A DNA stretch of 39,140 nucleotides from a virus. Both the position numbers and the translations under genes were made by a program. A model generated the notes under the pieces. That model was not told where the DNA came from. It ran no database searches and worked only from the letters and a program-made list of their open reading frames with translations. This document shows positions 22,619 through 29,336 of the stretch, piece after piece. The stretch covers positions 1 through 39,140 of IMG/VR virus record IMGVR_UViG_3300021475_000037, one strand, 5' to 3'. Each line of letters starts with the position of its first letter. Position 1 is the stretch's first letter.

Positions 22619-22646
22619 TTGAAAAACATTTTTTGAATAGTATAAT
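22619..22646 (+). promoter_or_regulatory. Sigma-70-like promoter
   Basis: TTGAAA (22619-22624), a 16-nt spacer and TATAAT (22641-22646) lie just after the portal stop. CCGGAGG follows before the ATG at 22676. It probably drives the small virion-protein genes 22676-23736. Confidence 0.6.
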
Positions 22647-22675
22647 AGAAAATAAACAAGCCACCGGAGGACAAT

Positions 22676-22894
22676 ATGGCAGGCCGCAGGATAGATGACC
22701 ACTCAAGCTGGATCGGAGCCGCTGGAAAAAATATGGTAATGCCAATGGGCGTACATACAAAACAAGAATCCAGCGCAGAAGGTGCCGGCGGACTATCTAC
22801 ATATGAAGATACGACCGAGTCTATTAAATCCCAACAAGAAATGGGGATTAAAAAGGCAAAGGCCCATCCTCATAAAGTTGGATATAGAAACTAA
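22676..22894 (+). CDS. Small basic virion-associated protein (72 aa)
   Basis: MAGRRIDDHSSWIGAAGKNM and S-A-E-G-A-G-G-L-S-T-Y-E-D-T-T-E form a soluble, Gly-rich protein ending KAKAHPHKVGY. Such short proteins often follow portal genes in podoviruses, but I know no function. Strong GGAGG site and its own promoter. Confidence 0.6.
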   Translation: MAGRRIDDHSSWIGAAGKNMVMPMGVHTKQESSAEGAGGLSTYEDTTESIKSQQEMGIKKAKAHPHKVGYRN

Positions 22895-22900
22895 TTTTAC

Positions 22901-22951
22901 GGGGACATCTCAATGAGACTAAAACTCTCATTCGACTGTCTGTCCCCATTT
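22901..22951 (+). terminator. Long hairpin after the 72-aa gene
   Basis: GGGGACA (22901-22907) pairs with TGTCCCC (22941-22947), and an inner TGAGA (22914-22918) pairs with TCTCA (22926-22930). ATTTTG follows. It is either a terminator or attenuator, or a leader structure of the next gene, whose ATG is 14 nt further on. Confidence 0.5.
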
Positions 22952-22960
22952 TGAGGTAAC

Positions 22961-23197
22961 ATGAAAACAGGCTTTAGCGATCCAGTCAAAGACGGAACCA
23001 AAACTAAGAGAATAAAAAATCCCTGGGATTTTACCTCTCCTGCATATGATGAGAGAAGCAGTTGTTTTGTAGAGGCAGGAACATCGCATGGTGTGGGCCA
23101 CAAACAACCCGTTGGTCATACAGGAAATCCAAAGAAAGATGTTGCATGTCTTCCAAGAGGAAAAGTAAGGACTATGGAAGTGGATGAAAAAGGGTAA
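22961..23197 (+). CDS. Small virion-associated protein (78 aa)
   Basis: Contains K-N-P-W-D-F-T-S-P-A-Y-D-E-R-S-S-C-F-V-E-A-G-T-S-H-G-V-G-H-K-Q-P-V-G-H, a pattern seen in short proteins downstream of phage portal genes. Soluble and basic. GAGG is upstream. The end overlaps the next ATG. No biochemical role known. Confidence 0.6.
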   Translation: MKTGFSDPVKDGTKTKRIKNPWDFTSPAYDERSSCFVEAGTSHGVGHKQPVGHTGNPKKDVACLPRGKVRTMEVDEKG

Positions 23198-23366
23198 GGC
23201 AACGTCTCCCTCTCAATTTCACGTGCCAAAAACTAAATTCGGGATGGGAGATCATTATGGTACAGGTATTAAAGCTAAACTTGGAAAAATGCGCGGCGGC
23301 TATACACCATATAGCAATCCTCTTCCTCCAAAAAAACTCAAAACTCCTCCTAAAAATCTTGCATAA
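23184..23366 (+). CDS. Small basic protein (60 aa)
   Basis: Lys-, Gly- and Pro-rich (M-K-K-G-K-A-T; G-K-M-R-G-G-Y; P-P-K-K-L-K-T-P-P-K). It overlaps the end of the 78-aa gene by 14 nt. Disordered basic character would suit DNA or scaffold contact. Unassigned. Confidence 0.5.
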   Translation: MKKGKATSPSQFHVPKTKFGMGDHYGTGIKAKLGKMRGGYTPYSNPLPPKKLKTPPKNLA

Positions 23367-23409
23367 ACATGCCGTCTAACGTATCATATTCGCTCTTGGC
23401 GAGGGAAAT

Positions 23410-23736
23410 ATGACACTATATGAAATACTATCTTTGGCAATCGGATCGGGCGGTCTCATTGGAACAATCATTCTGTTCTTCAAGATGGGCAGCTTCACGG
23501 GATTTGTCACCGAGAGATTCAATAGAATAGACGAAAGTATAAAAGAACTCAAAATAGAAATTAAAGAATGCAAATCAGAAATAAAGCAAGTTTCTGAGCG
23601 AGTCACATTCTTAGAAGCGGCCGTTCTTTATAGTTCTCCAATAGTGGAAGCAGAGCCGTCCAATTCCAGAAGTCATGCTGCTAAGCAGATGTGGGTGAAA
23701 AGAAAGGCCAGGAGCATTGAGAATCACTCAAAGTAA
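23410..23736 (+). CDS. Membrane helix plus coiled-coil protein (108 aa)
   Basis: Residues 5-25 (EILSLAIGSGGLIGTIILFF) form one membrane helix. A heptad-like helix follows (FNRIDESIKELKIEIKECKS, then E-I-K-Q-V-S-E-R-V-T-F-L-E), and a basic, Ser-rich tail. Same plan as six other small proteins in this genome. GAGGGAAAT precedes the ATG. Spanin-, holin- or exclusion-like roles are possible. Confidence 0.6.
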   Translation: MTLYEILSLAIGSGGLIGTIILFFKMGSFTGFVTERFNRIDESIKELKIEIKECKSEIKQVSERVTFLEAAVLYSSPIVEAEPSNSRSHAAKQMWVKRKARSIENHSK

Positions 23737-23797
23737 ACCTGATCTAATCTTTTCAAAAGTTCCCCTACAACGCGCGCGATCGAAGGTTTCAATGTTA

Positions 23798-23977
23798 TTA
23801 TTCAACTGGGTCCTTATATTTCCAACCACGACCAGCAACAGACCTTCGTAAAACCTCCGAGCAAACAATCGCCAGAAAAGCCGTATCCCTTGATTCATTT
23901 TCCTCTAGAAACTCCCATAATTTCTCATTGGGAATTTCATGAAGACTCCCATATAACTTTTCATAGGATCTACTCAT
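23798..23977 (-). CDS. Hypothetical protein (59 aa)
   Basis: ATG at 23977 is preceded by GAGGGG; the stop of the upstream gene (TGA at 23982-23980) is 2 nt before it. A helical sequence (NEKLWEFLEENESRDTAFLA) ends in R-G-W-K-Y-K-D-P-V-E. Last gene of the 26419-23798 minus block. Not recognised. Confidence 0.55.
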   Translation of the reverse strand: MSRSYEKLYGSLHEIPNEKLWEFLEENESRDTAFLAIVCSEVLRRSVAGRGWKYKDPVE

Positions 23978-23979
23978 CC

Positions 23980-24171
23980 TCACCCCTCAAACATCCACAG
24001 TACCTCACTCACACAGTCTCTACAGACTTCCAAGCTCAGGTTCTGTTTAATACAAAAATAAGCGTGATCTATGGAAACAAAACAAAAATCCAATGCTATT
24101 GCCTTCCCGCATAAGGGTTGTCTTGTTTTATCGGCACTTATGTTTGAAATGCATTTTCCGTTTTCTATAAT
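23980..24171 (-). CDS. Cys-rich zinc-like protein, AUU start (63 aa)
   Basis: The frame encodes N-G-K-C-I-S-N-I, Q-P-L-C-G-K-A-I-A-L-D-F-C-F, Y-F-C-I-K-Q-N-L and C-R-D-C, with six Cys residues in ~55 aa. This looks coding and zinc-binding. There is no ATG/GTG/TTG in a sensible place; ATT at 24171 lies 4 nt after AAGGA. The same frame is continuous with the upstream 24190-24408 gene through a single TGA-C, so stop readthrough is an alternative to re-initiation. Confidence 0.5.
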   Translation of the reverse strand: MIENGKCISNISADKTRQPLCGKAIALDFCFVSIDHAYFCIKQNLSLEVCRDCVSEVLWMFEG

Positions 24172-24189
24172 TAAATCCTTGTTGGTTTG

Positions 24190-24408
24190 TCACTGAGATT
24201 TTTCAATTTCAGACATCATATCCTTTCTCCAATCGCCTAGATATGACAAAAAAACCTCCCATTCTTCTGGGTTAGCCGATCCCATCAAGAACAAAACGAT
24301 GTTTCCCAAACAAAAATTCATCTCTTTTCTGTTTTCACATGGATCTTCTTCGTAGGAAATGCGACCTCGGTTTAGCATGTTGATAGCAGACTCTATTTCC
24401 GGTTTCAT
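24190..24408 (-). CDS. Hypothetical protein (72 aa)
   Basis: MKPEIESAINMLNRGRISYE and an inner hydrophobic stretch (NFCLGNIVLFLMG) followed by W-E-V-F-L-S-Y-L-G-D-W. It overlaps the upstream zinc gene by 4 nt (ATGA-type). It ends TGA-C, a context known to be leaky for termination. Function unknown. Confidence 0.55.
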   Translation of the reverse strand: MKPEIESAINMLNRGRISYEEDPCENRKEMNFCLGNIVLFLMGSANPEEWEVFLSYLGDWRKDMMSEIEKSQ

Positions 24409-24674
24409 GTTTCTCCATCATAATAAGGTCTATTTTTCATTGAGTAGATAAACTTCTGAACCTTCTGGGTATCGTTGTAGTCTCCCCTGAAAAATACAAC
24501 AGCACAACCTAAATGGGGAGCATCGGCGGTCATAGAAAATCTTTTCATATCATGAAACTCATCCATAGCCTTTTTAATAGGGTTATTGGCAACCTCTTCT
24601 CCAGAAATCCATTGCCCACAATCGCAAGCACCATTTTCAATCTTCGTCCCACACATATCACAATTGGTTATCAT
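24405..24674 (-). CDS. Zinc-binding hypothetical protein (89 aa)
   Basis: The N-terminus MITNCDMCGTKIENGACDCG has two Cys pairs (C-D-M-C, C-D-C) as in a compact zinc knuckle. The rest (A-V-V-F-F-R-G-D-Y-N-D-T-Q-K-V-Q-K-F-I-Y) looks like a small alpha/beta fold. It overlaps the HNH gene stop by 4 nt. No function assigned. Confidence 0.55.
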   Translation of the reverse strand: MITNCDMCGTKIENGACDCGQWISGEEVANNPIKKAMDEFHDMKRFSMTADAPHLGCAVVFFRGDYNDTQKVQKFIYSMKNRPYYDGET

Positions 24675-25231
24675 AGCTCAATCCTTATCGGTTTATTAAC
24701 CGGTTCGTAACGTTCATTGACATGAGAGGCGTTCACAAGTCTCTTTATCCCTCCCTTAAACTCGTCATAACCCATAGTATGTTTGGCTCGATTGCATATT
24801 CCACAGCATGGAACGACATTGTTGGATTCGTATTTACCTTTAGAATTCACGCGATCCACTCCGTTGTGAACATAATCTCCGGTTTTTTTGTAAAAAAGTC
24901 CCATATTTTGTGATGGAGGACTTAAACAATAGTGACATGGCGAAGAGGTAATGTTTTTAAAATCCTGGTGGTTGAGATAAAACTCAATATTTCTTTGATG
25001 GGCATGCCTTTTATATCTTCCATATAATTTATTGAAAGCTGCAACTCCTTGAGGCTTTTGCATTCCAGTGCCCTTTAAGCATCCACAGCTTCTTGCAGAT
25101 CCATAATTCAAGTATCGTGTGGGAGAATAGGTAGTTTTTCCGCAATCGCAAAGACATTCCCAAACTCTATTAAGGTTTTTTCTTCTATGAAGGCGAATAA
25201 CCAGTAGATTTTCAAATCTTTCACCGACTAA
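24671..25231 (-). CDS. HNH endonuclease (about 185 aa), start not found
   Basis: The coding signal begins L-V-G-E-R-F-E-N-L-L-V-I-R, then C-L-C-D-C-G-K, and S-A-R-S-C-G-C-L: the usual N-terminal zinc module of phage free-standing HNH enzymes. The catalytic region has C-H-Y-C, then H-N-G-V-D-R-V-N-S-x-G-Y-E-x-N-N-V-V-P-C-C-G-I-C-N-R-A-K. No ATG, GTG or TTG precedes the conserved start, so the gene may be truncated, use a rare start, or begin at TTG 25111. Its last 20 residues (N-A-S-H-V-N-E-R-Y-E-P-V-N-K-P-I-R-I-E) copy the end of the neighbouring phosphoesterase. Probably a mobile homing nuclease. Confidence 0.75.
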   Translation of the reverse strand, partial: LVGERFENLLVIRLHRRKNLNRVWECLCDCGKTTYSPTRYLNYGSARSCGCLKGTGMQKPQGVAAFNKLYGRYKRHAHQRNIEFYLNHQDFKNITSSPCHYCLSPPSQNMGLFYKKTGDYVHNGVDRVNSKGKYESNNVVPCCGICNRAKHTMGYDEFKGGIKRLVNASHVNERYEPVNKPIRIEL

Positions 25232-25232
25232 A

Positions 25233-25952
25233 TTAAATCACCGTCCACGACCCCTTTTCTCCTTCGATTCTAATTGGTTTATTGATTGGTCTATAGAATT
25301 CATTTACATAACTCGCATTAATGATCAAGGTGTCTTGAAACTTCTCAATACGCCCTCCGCATTCATGAATATGACCGCAGATTAAAATCGAAGGCTTAAT
25401 CTTTTGTACGGCAAATTTCAATGATTTGCTTCCAACTGATTCTGTGGCTGTTCTATCCAAAATGCCATATAAGGGCGAATGAGTGATCATTATATCAGTA
25501 TCTAAAGGACAGGTCAACCACTTCTCAGCAAGTTCTTCTTCTGTTTCACATGTGAAGGCCATGCAATCTGGATTCATCCCCTTAAATCGCCTAGTCCATG
25601 GAGAGCCCCAAATTTCCATGCCTCCAAGACGCTTCGGTCCCCACTTTGTATCTTCATTTTCAAACCACTCGAATTCTGTGCCTGAGTCACAAAGATAGTC
25701 AAAATCATAGAAAGTCTTGTCTTCGCGAAATGGGCCTCTAGTATTTCCCGGCCAAGGTCCAACCAAACGATTATCATGATTTCCGGCTATAAAAATGCGC
25801 CTTGTGTATTTTTGAGAGACTAACCACATATAAAAATTAGAGTGCTCTTCGACAGAATCCGTTGCCGTCAAATCCCCGGCAACAATCAGCAAATCTCCGC
25901 CTTCTAATTCCGGATAATGGCCGTGCAGATCGGATATGCAATCAATGATCAT
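25233..25952 (-). CDS. Calcineurin-like metallophosphoesterase (239 aa)
   Basis: Motifs in order: S-D-L-H-G (residues 7-11), A-G-D-L (~25-28), A-G-N-H-D-N (~56-61), T-H-S-P (~156-159) and G-H-I-H-E (~192-196). These are the five metal- and phosphate-binding blocks of the calcineurin-like family. The length is that of a single-domain phage phosphoesterase. Such enzymes may act on 2',3'-cyclic phosphates, DNA ends or nucleotides; the substrate here is unknown. It overlaps 25949-26419 by 4 nt. The C-terminal 20 residues are echoed in the adjacent HNH protein. Confidence 0.9.
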   Translation of the reverse strand: MIIDCISDLHGHYPELEGGDLLIVAGDLTATDSVEEHSNFYMWLVSQKYTRRIFIAGNHDNRLVGPWPGNTRGPFREDKTFYDFDYLCDSGTEFEWFENEDTKWGPKRLGGMEIWGSPWTRRFKGMNPDCMAFTCETEEELAEKWLTCPLDTDIMITHSPLYGILDRTATESVGSKSLKFAVQKIKPSILICGHIHECGGRIEKFQDTLIINASYVNEFYRPINKPIRIEGEKGSWTVI

Positions 25953-26419
25953 AGAGTCCTGTCGAACTTTTTAGCACTTCGCGCAATTTGCCTGTATATC
26001 CCATCTATTTGTAAATCGGTCAAATCATCAGGATCTCTTTCCTCTAACTTTGCCCAGTTGTTCTGGAATTGATAAATACTATCACAAATGGTCTTATTTT
26101 CCATCATCTTGCCCTTAGTATATTGATCCCATAGAGCACGATCTGGAATCATCCAAATCACCCTAATCATATCTTCCTTGGGATATGCCTTGAATAACAT
26201 AGAGTTGCTCTGCGCTCTCGGCCTTGTCAAACGCGGCTGCCACAGCAATCGTTTAGTAATGCCATCATCGTCCGTTCTAGGATGCGCGAAGATATATAGA
26301 TAGGGAACATCGCCAAAAGGCCGTTGCCGGATTAAGTCCTGACAGCATTCCGATATATCAAAAGATTGCTTAGTAAAATGCTGAAAGCGGTCATGCGCAT
26401 CGAGCCGGTTGATTTTCAT
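25949..26419 (-). CDS. Hypothetical phage protein (156 aa)
   Basis: Contains Y-L-Y-I-F-A-H-P-R-T-D-D-D-G and K-R-L-L-W-Q-P-R-L-T-R-P-R-A-Q-S-N-S-M-L-F-K, a well-ordered block I have seen in uncharacterised phage proteins, then a helical C-terminus (W-D-Q-Y-T-K-G-K-M and D-L-T-D-L-Q-I-D-G-I-Y-R-Q-I-A). GGAAAA sits before the ATG. It heads the minus-strand operon ending near 23798. Function unknown. Confidence 0.6.
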   Translation of the reverse strand: MKINRLDAHDRFQHFTKQSFDISECCQDLIRQRPFGDVPYLYIFAHPRTDDDGITKRLLWQPRLTRPRAQSNSMLFKAYPKEDMIRVIWMIPDRALWDQYTKGKMMENKTICDSIYQFQNNWAKLEERDPDDLTDLQIDGIYRQIARSAKKFDRTL

Positions 26420-26441
26420 GGAAAACTCCTTTTCTTGACTT

Positions 26442-26461
26442 ATATTAAATATTTTAGTTTA
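26442..26461 (+). promoter_or_regulatory. 20-nt element upstream of the scaffold gene (copy 2)
   Basis: Exact second copy of the sequence at 20483-20502, about 54 nt upstream of the ATG at 26515 and in the same orientation relative to the gene. A looser relative (TAAATTATTTTAGTG) is found, on the minus strand, upstream of the ejection-protein operon near 31060. Confidence 0.5.
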
Positions 26462-26514
26462 CACACAATTAAATCCATATAACCGCGAGCCGGCGTAAAG
26501 GCTAAGGATTTAAT

Positions 26515-27177
26515 ATGTCTCTACCATCACAAGCAACTTCGCAAGCAGAAGTAAAACCAAATGACAAGGAACTAAATTTCCGAAAATTGGAAATGAAGTT
26601 TGAACAAGAAAGGCAGGCAAGAATAGCTGCCGAAGAGAAGGCCTCAAAAGCCGAACAATTGATATCACAGAGAAGATCGTCTGATGATGAAGACGATGAC
26701 TCTAATGAGCCCTATGTTGATCATCGAAGACTAGAAAAGAAGTTCGCTAGATTTGAAAGAAATATAGAAGAGAAGATCGATCAAAAGGCAGAGGCTAAGG
26801 CAACGGCCATGATCGAAGCCGAAAAAAAGTCATCCTACTTAAGAGAGAATTCAGACTTCAACCAAGTGATGTCTTCGGATGTAGTACAGAAGTTTGCAGA
26901 TAAGCATCCAAGACTTGCTGAAAACATCCTCCGCATGCCCGATAGCTTCGAGAGGCAGAAGTTAGTATATGAAAATATTAAGGCCATGGGAATAGACAAG
27001 CCGGCCATAAAAGAGCCGTCCATTCAAGAAAAAATAGATGCCAATAGAAGAAGCCCATACTATCAGCCGTCTTCTGTTGGGGCAGCTCCTTATTCCAATG
27101 GAGGAGACTTTTCCCCATCTGGTCAAAAGAACGCCTATGAAAAGATGAAAGAACTCAAGGGTCGTCTTAGGATTTAG
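26515..27177 (+). CDS. Probable scaffolding protein (220 aa)
   Basis: Highly charged, helical and low in hydrophobics: FRKLEMKFEQERQARIAAEE, then an acidic stretch (S-S-D-D-E-D-D-D-S-N-E-P), a coiled coil (RRLEKKFARFERNIEEKIDQ) and a short C-terminal basic helix (YEKMKELKGRLRI). This pattern, including the basic helix-turn-helix end, is that of P22-type scaffolds that bind the coat protein. It lies on plus, whereas the coat gene is on minus. AAGGAT precedes the ATG. Composition and context support the call; no unique motif exists. Confidence 0.6.
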   Translation: MSLPSQATSQAEVKPNDKELNFRKLEMKFEQERQARIAAEEKASKAEQLISQRRSSDDEDDDSNEPYVDHRRLEKKFARFERNIEEKIDQKAEAKATAMIEAEKKSSYLRENSDFNQVMSSDVVQKFADKHPRLAENILRMPDSFERQKLVYENIKAMGIDKPAIKEPSIQEKIDANRRSPYYQPSSVGAAPYSNGGDFSPSGQKNAYEKMKELKGRLRI

Positions 27178-27213
27178 ATATAATAAAATATGGGGAATCG
27201 TTAGAATTCCCCT

Positions 27214-27549
27214 ATGAAAGTTAAGTTAGAATGCAAATATTTTGATTTGCAAGGCTCTGAAATTTCGTTTAATGAATGGCTGAAAATAATGACAGGGCCA
27301 AATAGAGTTCTAAAGCAATCCCAATCGGGCCCATATACGATCACCACCCGATTTGTGGGCGTCAAATCCAAAAACAATCCTCCGATGCTATTTGAAACAT
27401 TCATTCGGCGCATAGAGCAAGAAGATCAAAATGAATTCCGTAGTTTTCAAGCAGTAGCTTCTTCTAGAGACGGCGCAATGAAGAACCACGAGGAGGCGCA
27501 GCTGATGATCGAGCGATCTTTTTTATCGCGCCCCATCAATTTAAAATAA
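27214..27549 (+). CDS. Hypothetical protein (111 aa)
   Basis: Mixed alpha/beta sequence (MKVKLECKYFDLQGSEISFN and Y-T-I-T-T-R-F-V-G-V) with a charged helix at the end. A hairpin (GGGGAA/TTCCCC, 27192-27212) ends 1 nt before the ATG and leaves no free ribosome site, so translation may depend on opening that hairpin. TATAAT occurs at 27179-27184. Not recognised. Confidence 0.55.
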   Translation: MKVKLECKYFDLQGSEISFNEWLKIMTGPNRVLKQSQSGPYTITTRFVGVKSKNNPPMLFETFIRRIEQEDQNEFRSFQAVASSRDGAMKNHEEAQLMIERSFLSRPINLK

Positions 27550-27609
27550 TGTTTAGAATAACCAGCAAATGAGCTCTATGATATGCTCTATGGAAAATAG
27601 AAGGGATTT

Positions 27610-27882
27610 ATGGATTGGATTCAGTTTGCGTTATTTTTCATAGGCGTTTTTGGCCTGTTTGTCTGGAACAGAGCCGAATCTAGATCAGATGCACGTCACA
27701 TGGATACACAGCTAAGAGCAAACTCAGAGCTTATTAGAGCGGTTCACAATGAGATCATGAGTGAAATGAGGGATTTCCACGGAAGATTGGAAAGACAGGA
27801 CGCGGAATTCAAGGGAAAAATAGAGAAGCAAGATGCCGAATTTAAAGCTCACCTATTATATCAACATGGCAGCAAAGATTAA
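27610..27882 (+). CDS. Membrane helix plus coiled-coil protein (90 aa)
   Basis: MDWIQFALFFIGVFGLFVWN is one membrane helix. The soluble part has N-E-I-M-S-E-M-R-D-F-H-G-R-L and a 10-residue repeat (RQDAEFKGKI / KQDAEFKAHL). The EMRDFHGRL motif is shared with the 8719-8895 protein. GAAGGG is upstream. The periodic tail would make an elongated coiled coil. Possible lysis or exclusion role. Confidence 0.65.
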   Translation: MDWIQFALFFIGVFGLFVWNRAESRSDARHMDTQLRANSELIRAVHNEIMSEMRDFHGRLERQDAEFKGKIEKQDAEFKAHLLYQHGSKD

Positions 27883-27943
27883 AATGTTTATCGGATTATT
27901 GGTTTTTTCTATAGTTATTATTTATTTAGAAACTCGCGGCTAG
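27866..27943 (+). CDS. Single-span membrane peptide (25 aa)
   Basis: MAAKIKMFIGLLVFSIVIIY followed by L-E-T-R-G. It overlaps the end of the previous membrane gene by 17 nt in another frame. A short basic N-end with one helix is typical of tiny phage membrane peptides; low confidence because of size. Confidence 0.35.
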   Translation: MAAKIKMFIGLLVFSIVIIYLETRG

Positions 27944-27953
27944 GAAATCTTTT

Positions 27954-29336
27954 TTATAATAATTTTAAGGACCCCTTATGCTTACTTTCTCCGTATTTTT
28001 TTTCATATGCATCATTAAGTTTGTTAAAATTGGCAGCGAAAAGGGCAGCATCTTCTTGAGCCAATGCACCCATGGCATTCCAATAATAATTGGCTAAATT
28101 TGGATCATTCCAAACCCTAAATGCCAACTGTCCACCCTTATATAAGGCGCTTGCTCCGACCGATGCACCAGAAGCCGTTAGTGGCGCCTTCAAAGCCCCA
28201 GCCCCAAATAACGTGGCTACGGCTGTTTTTGACATAGTACTATTCATAAATCTACTTGCAGCATTCGATAGAGCCTGACTTCTGTGGATGACAGAGAAAG
28301 CACGCACTCCTCCTTGCCAAGAAGCCAACGCATCTGGATTGACCTGACCCAGAATCTCAATTTCCGATCTGACAGCATCTCTAACCTGATCTATATTTCT
28401 AATCGCCGCCCTTCTGTCAGCTCTTCCTAGTTCAAACAGCCCACGATCACGCTTAGCCGCATTAATTGAATCGTACCGATTCATTAAATCGCGCATGGAG
28501 GTTTGCCCATTTGCGATATCATTGCGAATTCCTGCAATTTGCTGCTGAGCAAGAGCACTTCTGGGATCTCCTTGGTACATCCCCCGGCCAACCCTATTGA
28601 GACTGTTTTCATATCTCTGTATATTAGCGGAAACATTGGGACCAAATCCCGCCCTTCCCTCATTCATTAACTGAGCGGCATAGGCAGGGGCGTTTACATT
28701 ATTGAGCAAAGACAAGGCAGTCATAGTGGCCAACTTTGTCCAATCTCCAGTCGATTCGTCGAATCCCAAATCCTTTACAAAGTTTTTAGCGACGTTAGAG
28801 GCTACTGGGATTCCGACTCTATTAATTAGAGTTGTTCTGAGGGTTCCGGTTCTGCCCCCTGCGTGGGAGCCTAAATCGGCGGCATAGTCCTGAAATCTCC
28901 TCTCATTTTCTGTTCTTGGATTAGTATAGTCGCCAAGAGCGGCCATTGTTAATCCCTTTACATCTTCGGAAGTGGGAAGCATTTGATCATTTAGCCCCAA
29001 AAACCGATCCCAGCCCTCCTGGCCAACCATTTCTTTTAGAACCGTCCCAAGATAGCCCATTGCACCAGGAAATTTAGAAAGACCAATCTTGGCCAACTTC
29101 TCTATATCTCCATACCTGCCAAGATATCTCTCTCCGGCCCTGCTAATACCAGATACCGCAAGTCTCAATAGATAACCCCAGGTTGACTCATCTTGCGTAG
29201 GATCGGGCTCCCCCTGATAAGTAGAGGGAGTCTGAAAATCTCCCCATGTAGTATCATTAGAACCCCCCTCCGAAGATTCAACCTGCGGAGCATTATCGGA
29301 ATTAGAAAAATCCTCCCAAGTCAGCTCCCCTACCAT
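27954..29336 (-). CDS. Ejection (internal virion) protein (460 aa)
   Basis: The N-terminal 60 residues have two copies of a T-W-E/G-D-F motif (LTWEDFSNSD and TTWGDFQTPS) and an acidic linker. The remainder is long and Ala/Gly-rich helical (e.g. QVRDAVRSEIEILGQVNPDA), with hydrophobic patches (TAVATLFGAGALKAPLTASG). Third gene of the minus-strand block 31024-27954, the place and composition of P22 gp16/gp20-like proteins that are injected with DNA. Start overlaps the end of the 364-aa gene. Confidence 0.65.
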   Translation of the reverse strand: MVGELTWEDFSNSDNAPQVESSEGGSNDTTWGDFQTPSTYQGEPDPTQDESTWGYLLRLAVSGISRAGERYLGRYGDIEKLAKIGLSKFPGAMGYLGTVLKEMVGQEGWDRFLGLNDQMLPTSEDVKGLTMAALGDYTNPRTENERRFQDYAADLGSHAGGRTGTLRTTLINRVGIPVASNVAKNFVKDLGFDESTGDWTKLATMTALSLLNNVNAPAYAAQLMNEGRAGFGPNVSANIQRYENSLNRVGRGMYQGDPRSALAQQQIAGIRNDIANGQTSMRDLMNRYDSINAAKRDRGLFELGRADRRAAIRNIDQVRDAVRSEIEILGQVNPDALASWQGGVRAFSVIHRSQALSNAASRFMNSTMSKTAVATLFGAGALKAPLTASGASVGASALYKGGQLAFRVWNDPNLANYYWNAMGALAQEDAALFAANFNKLNDAYEKKYGESKHKGSLKLL

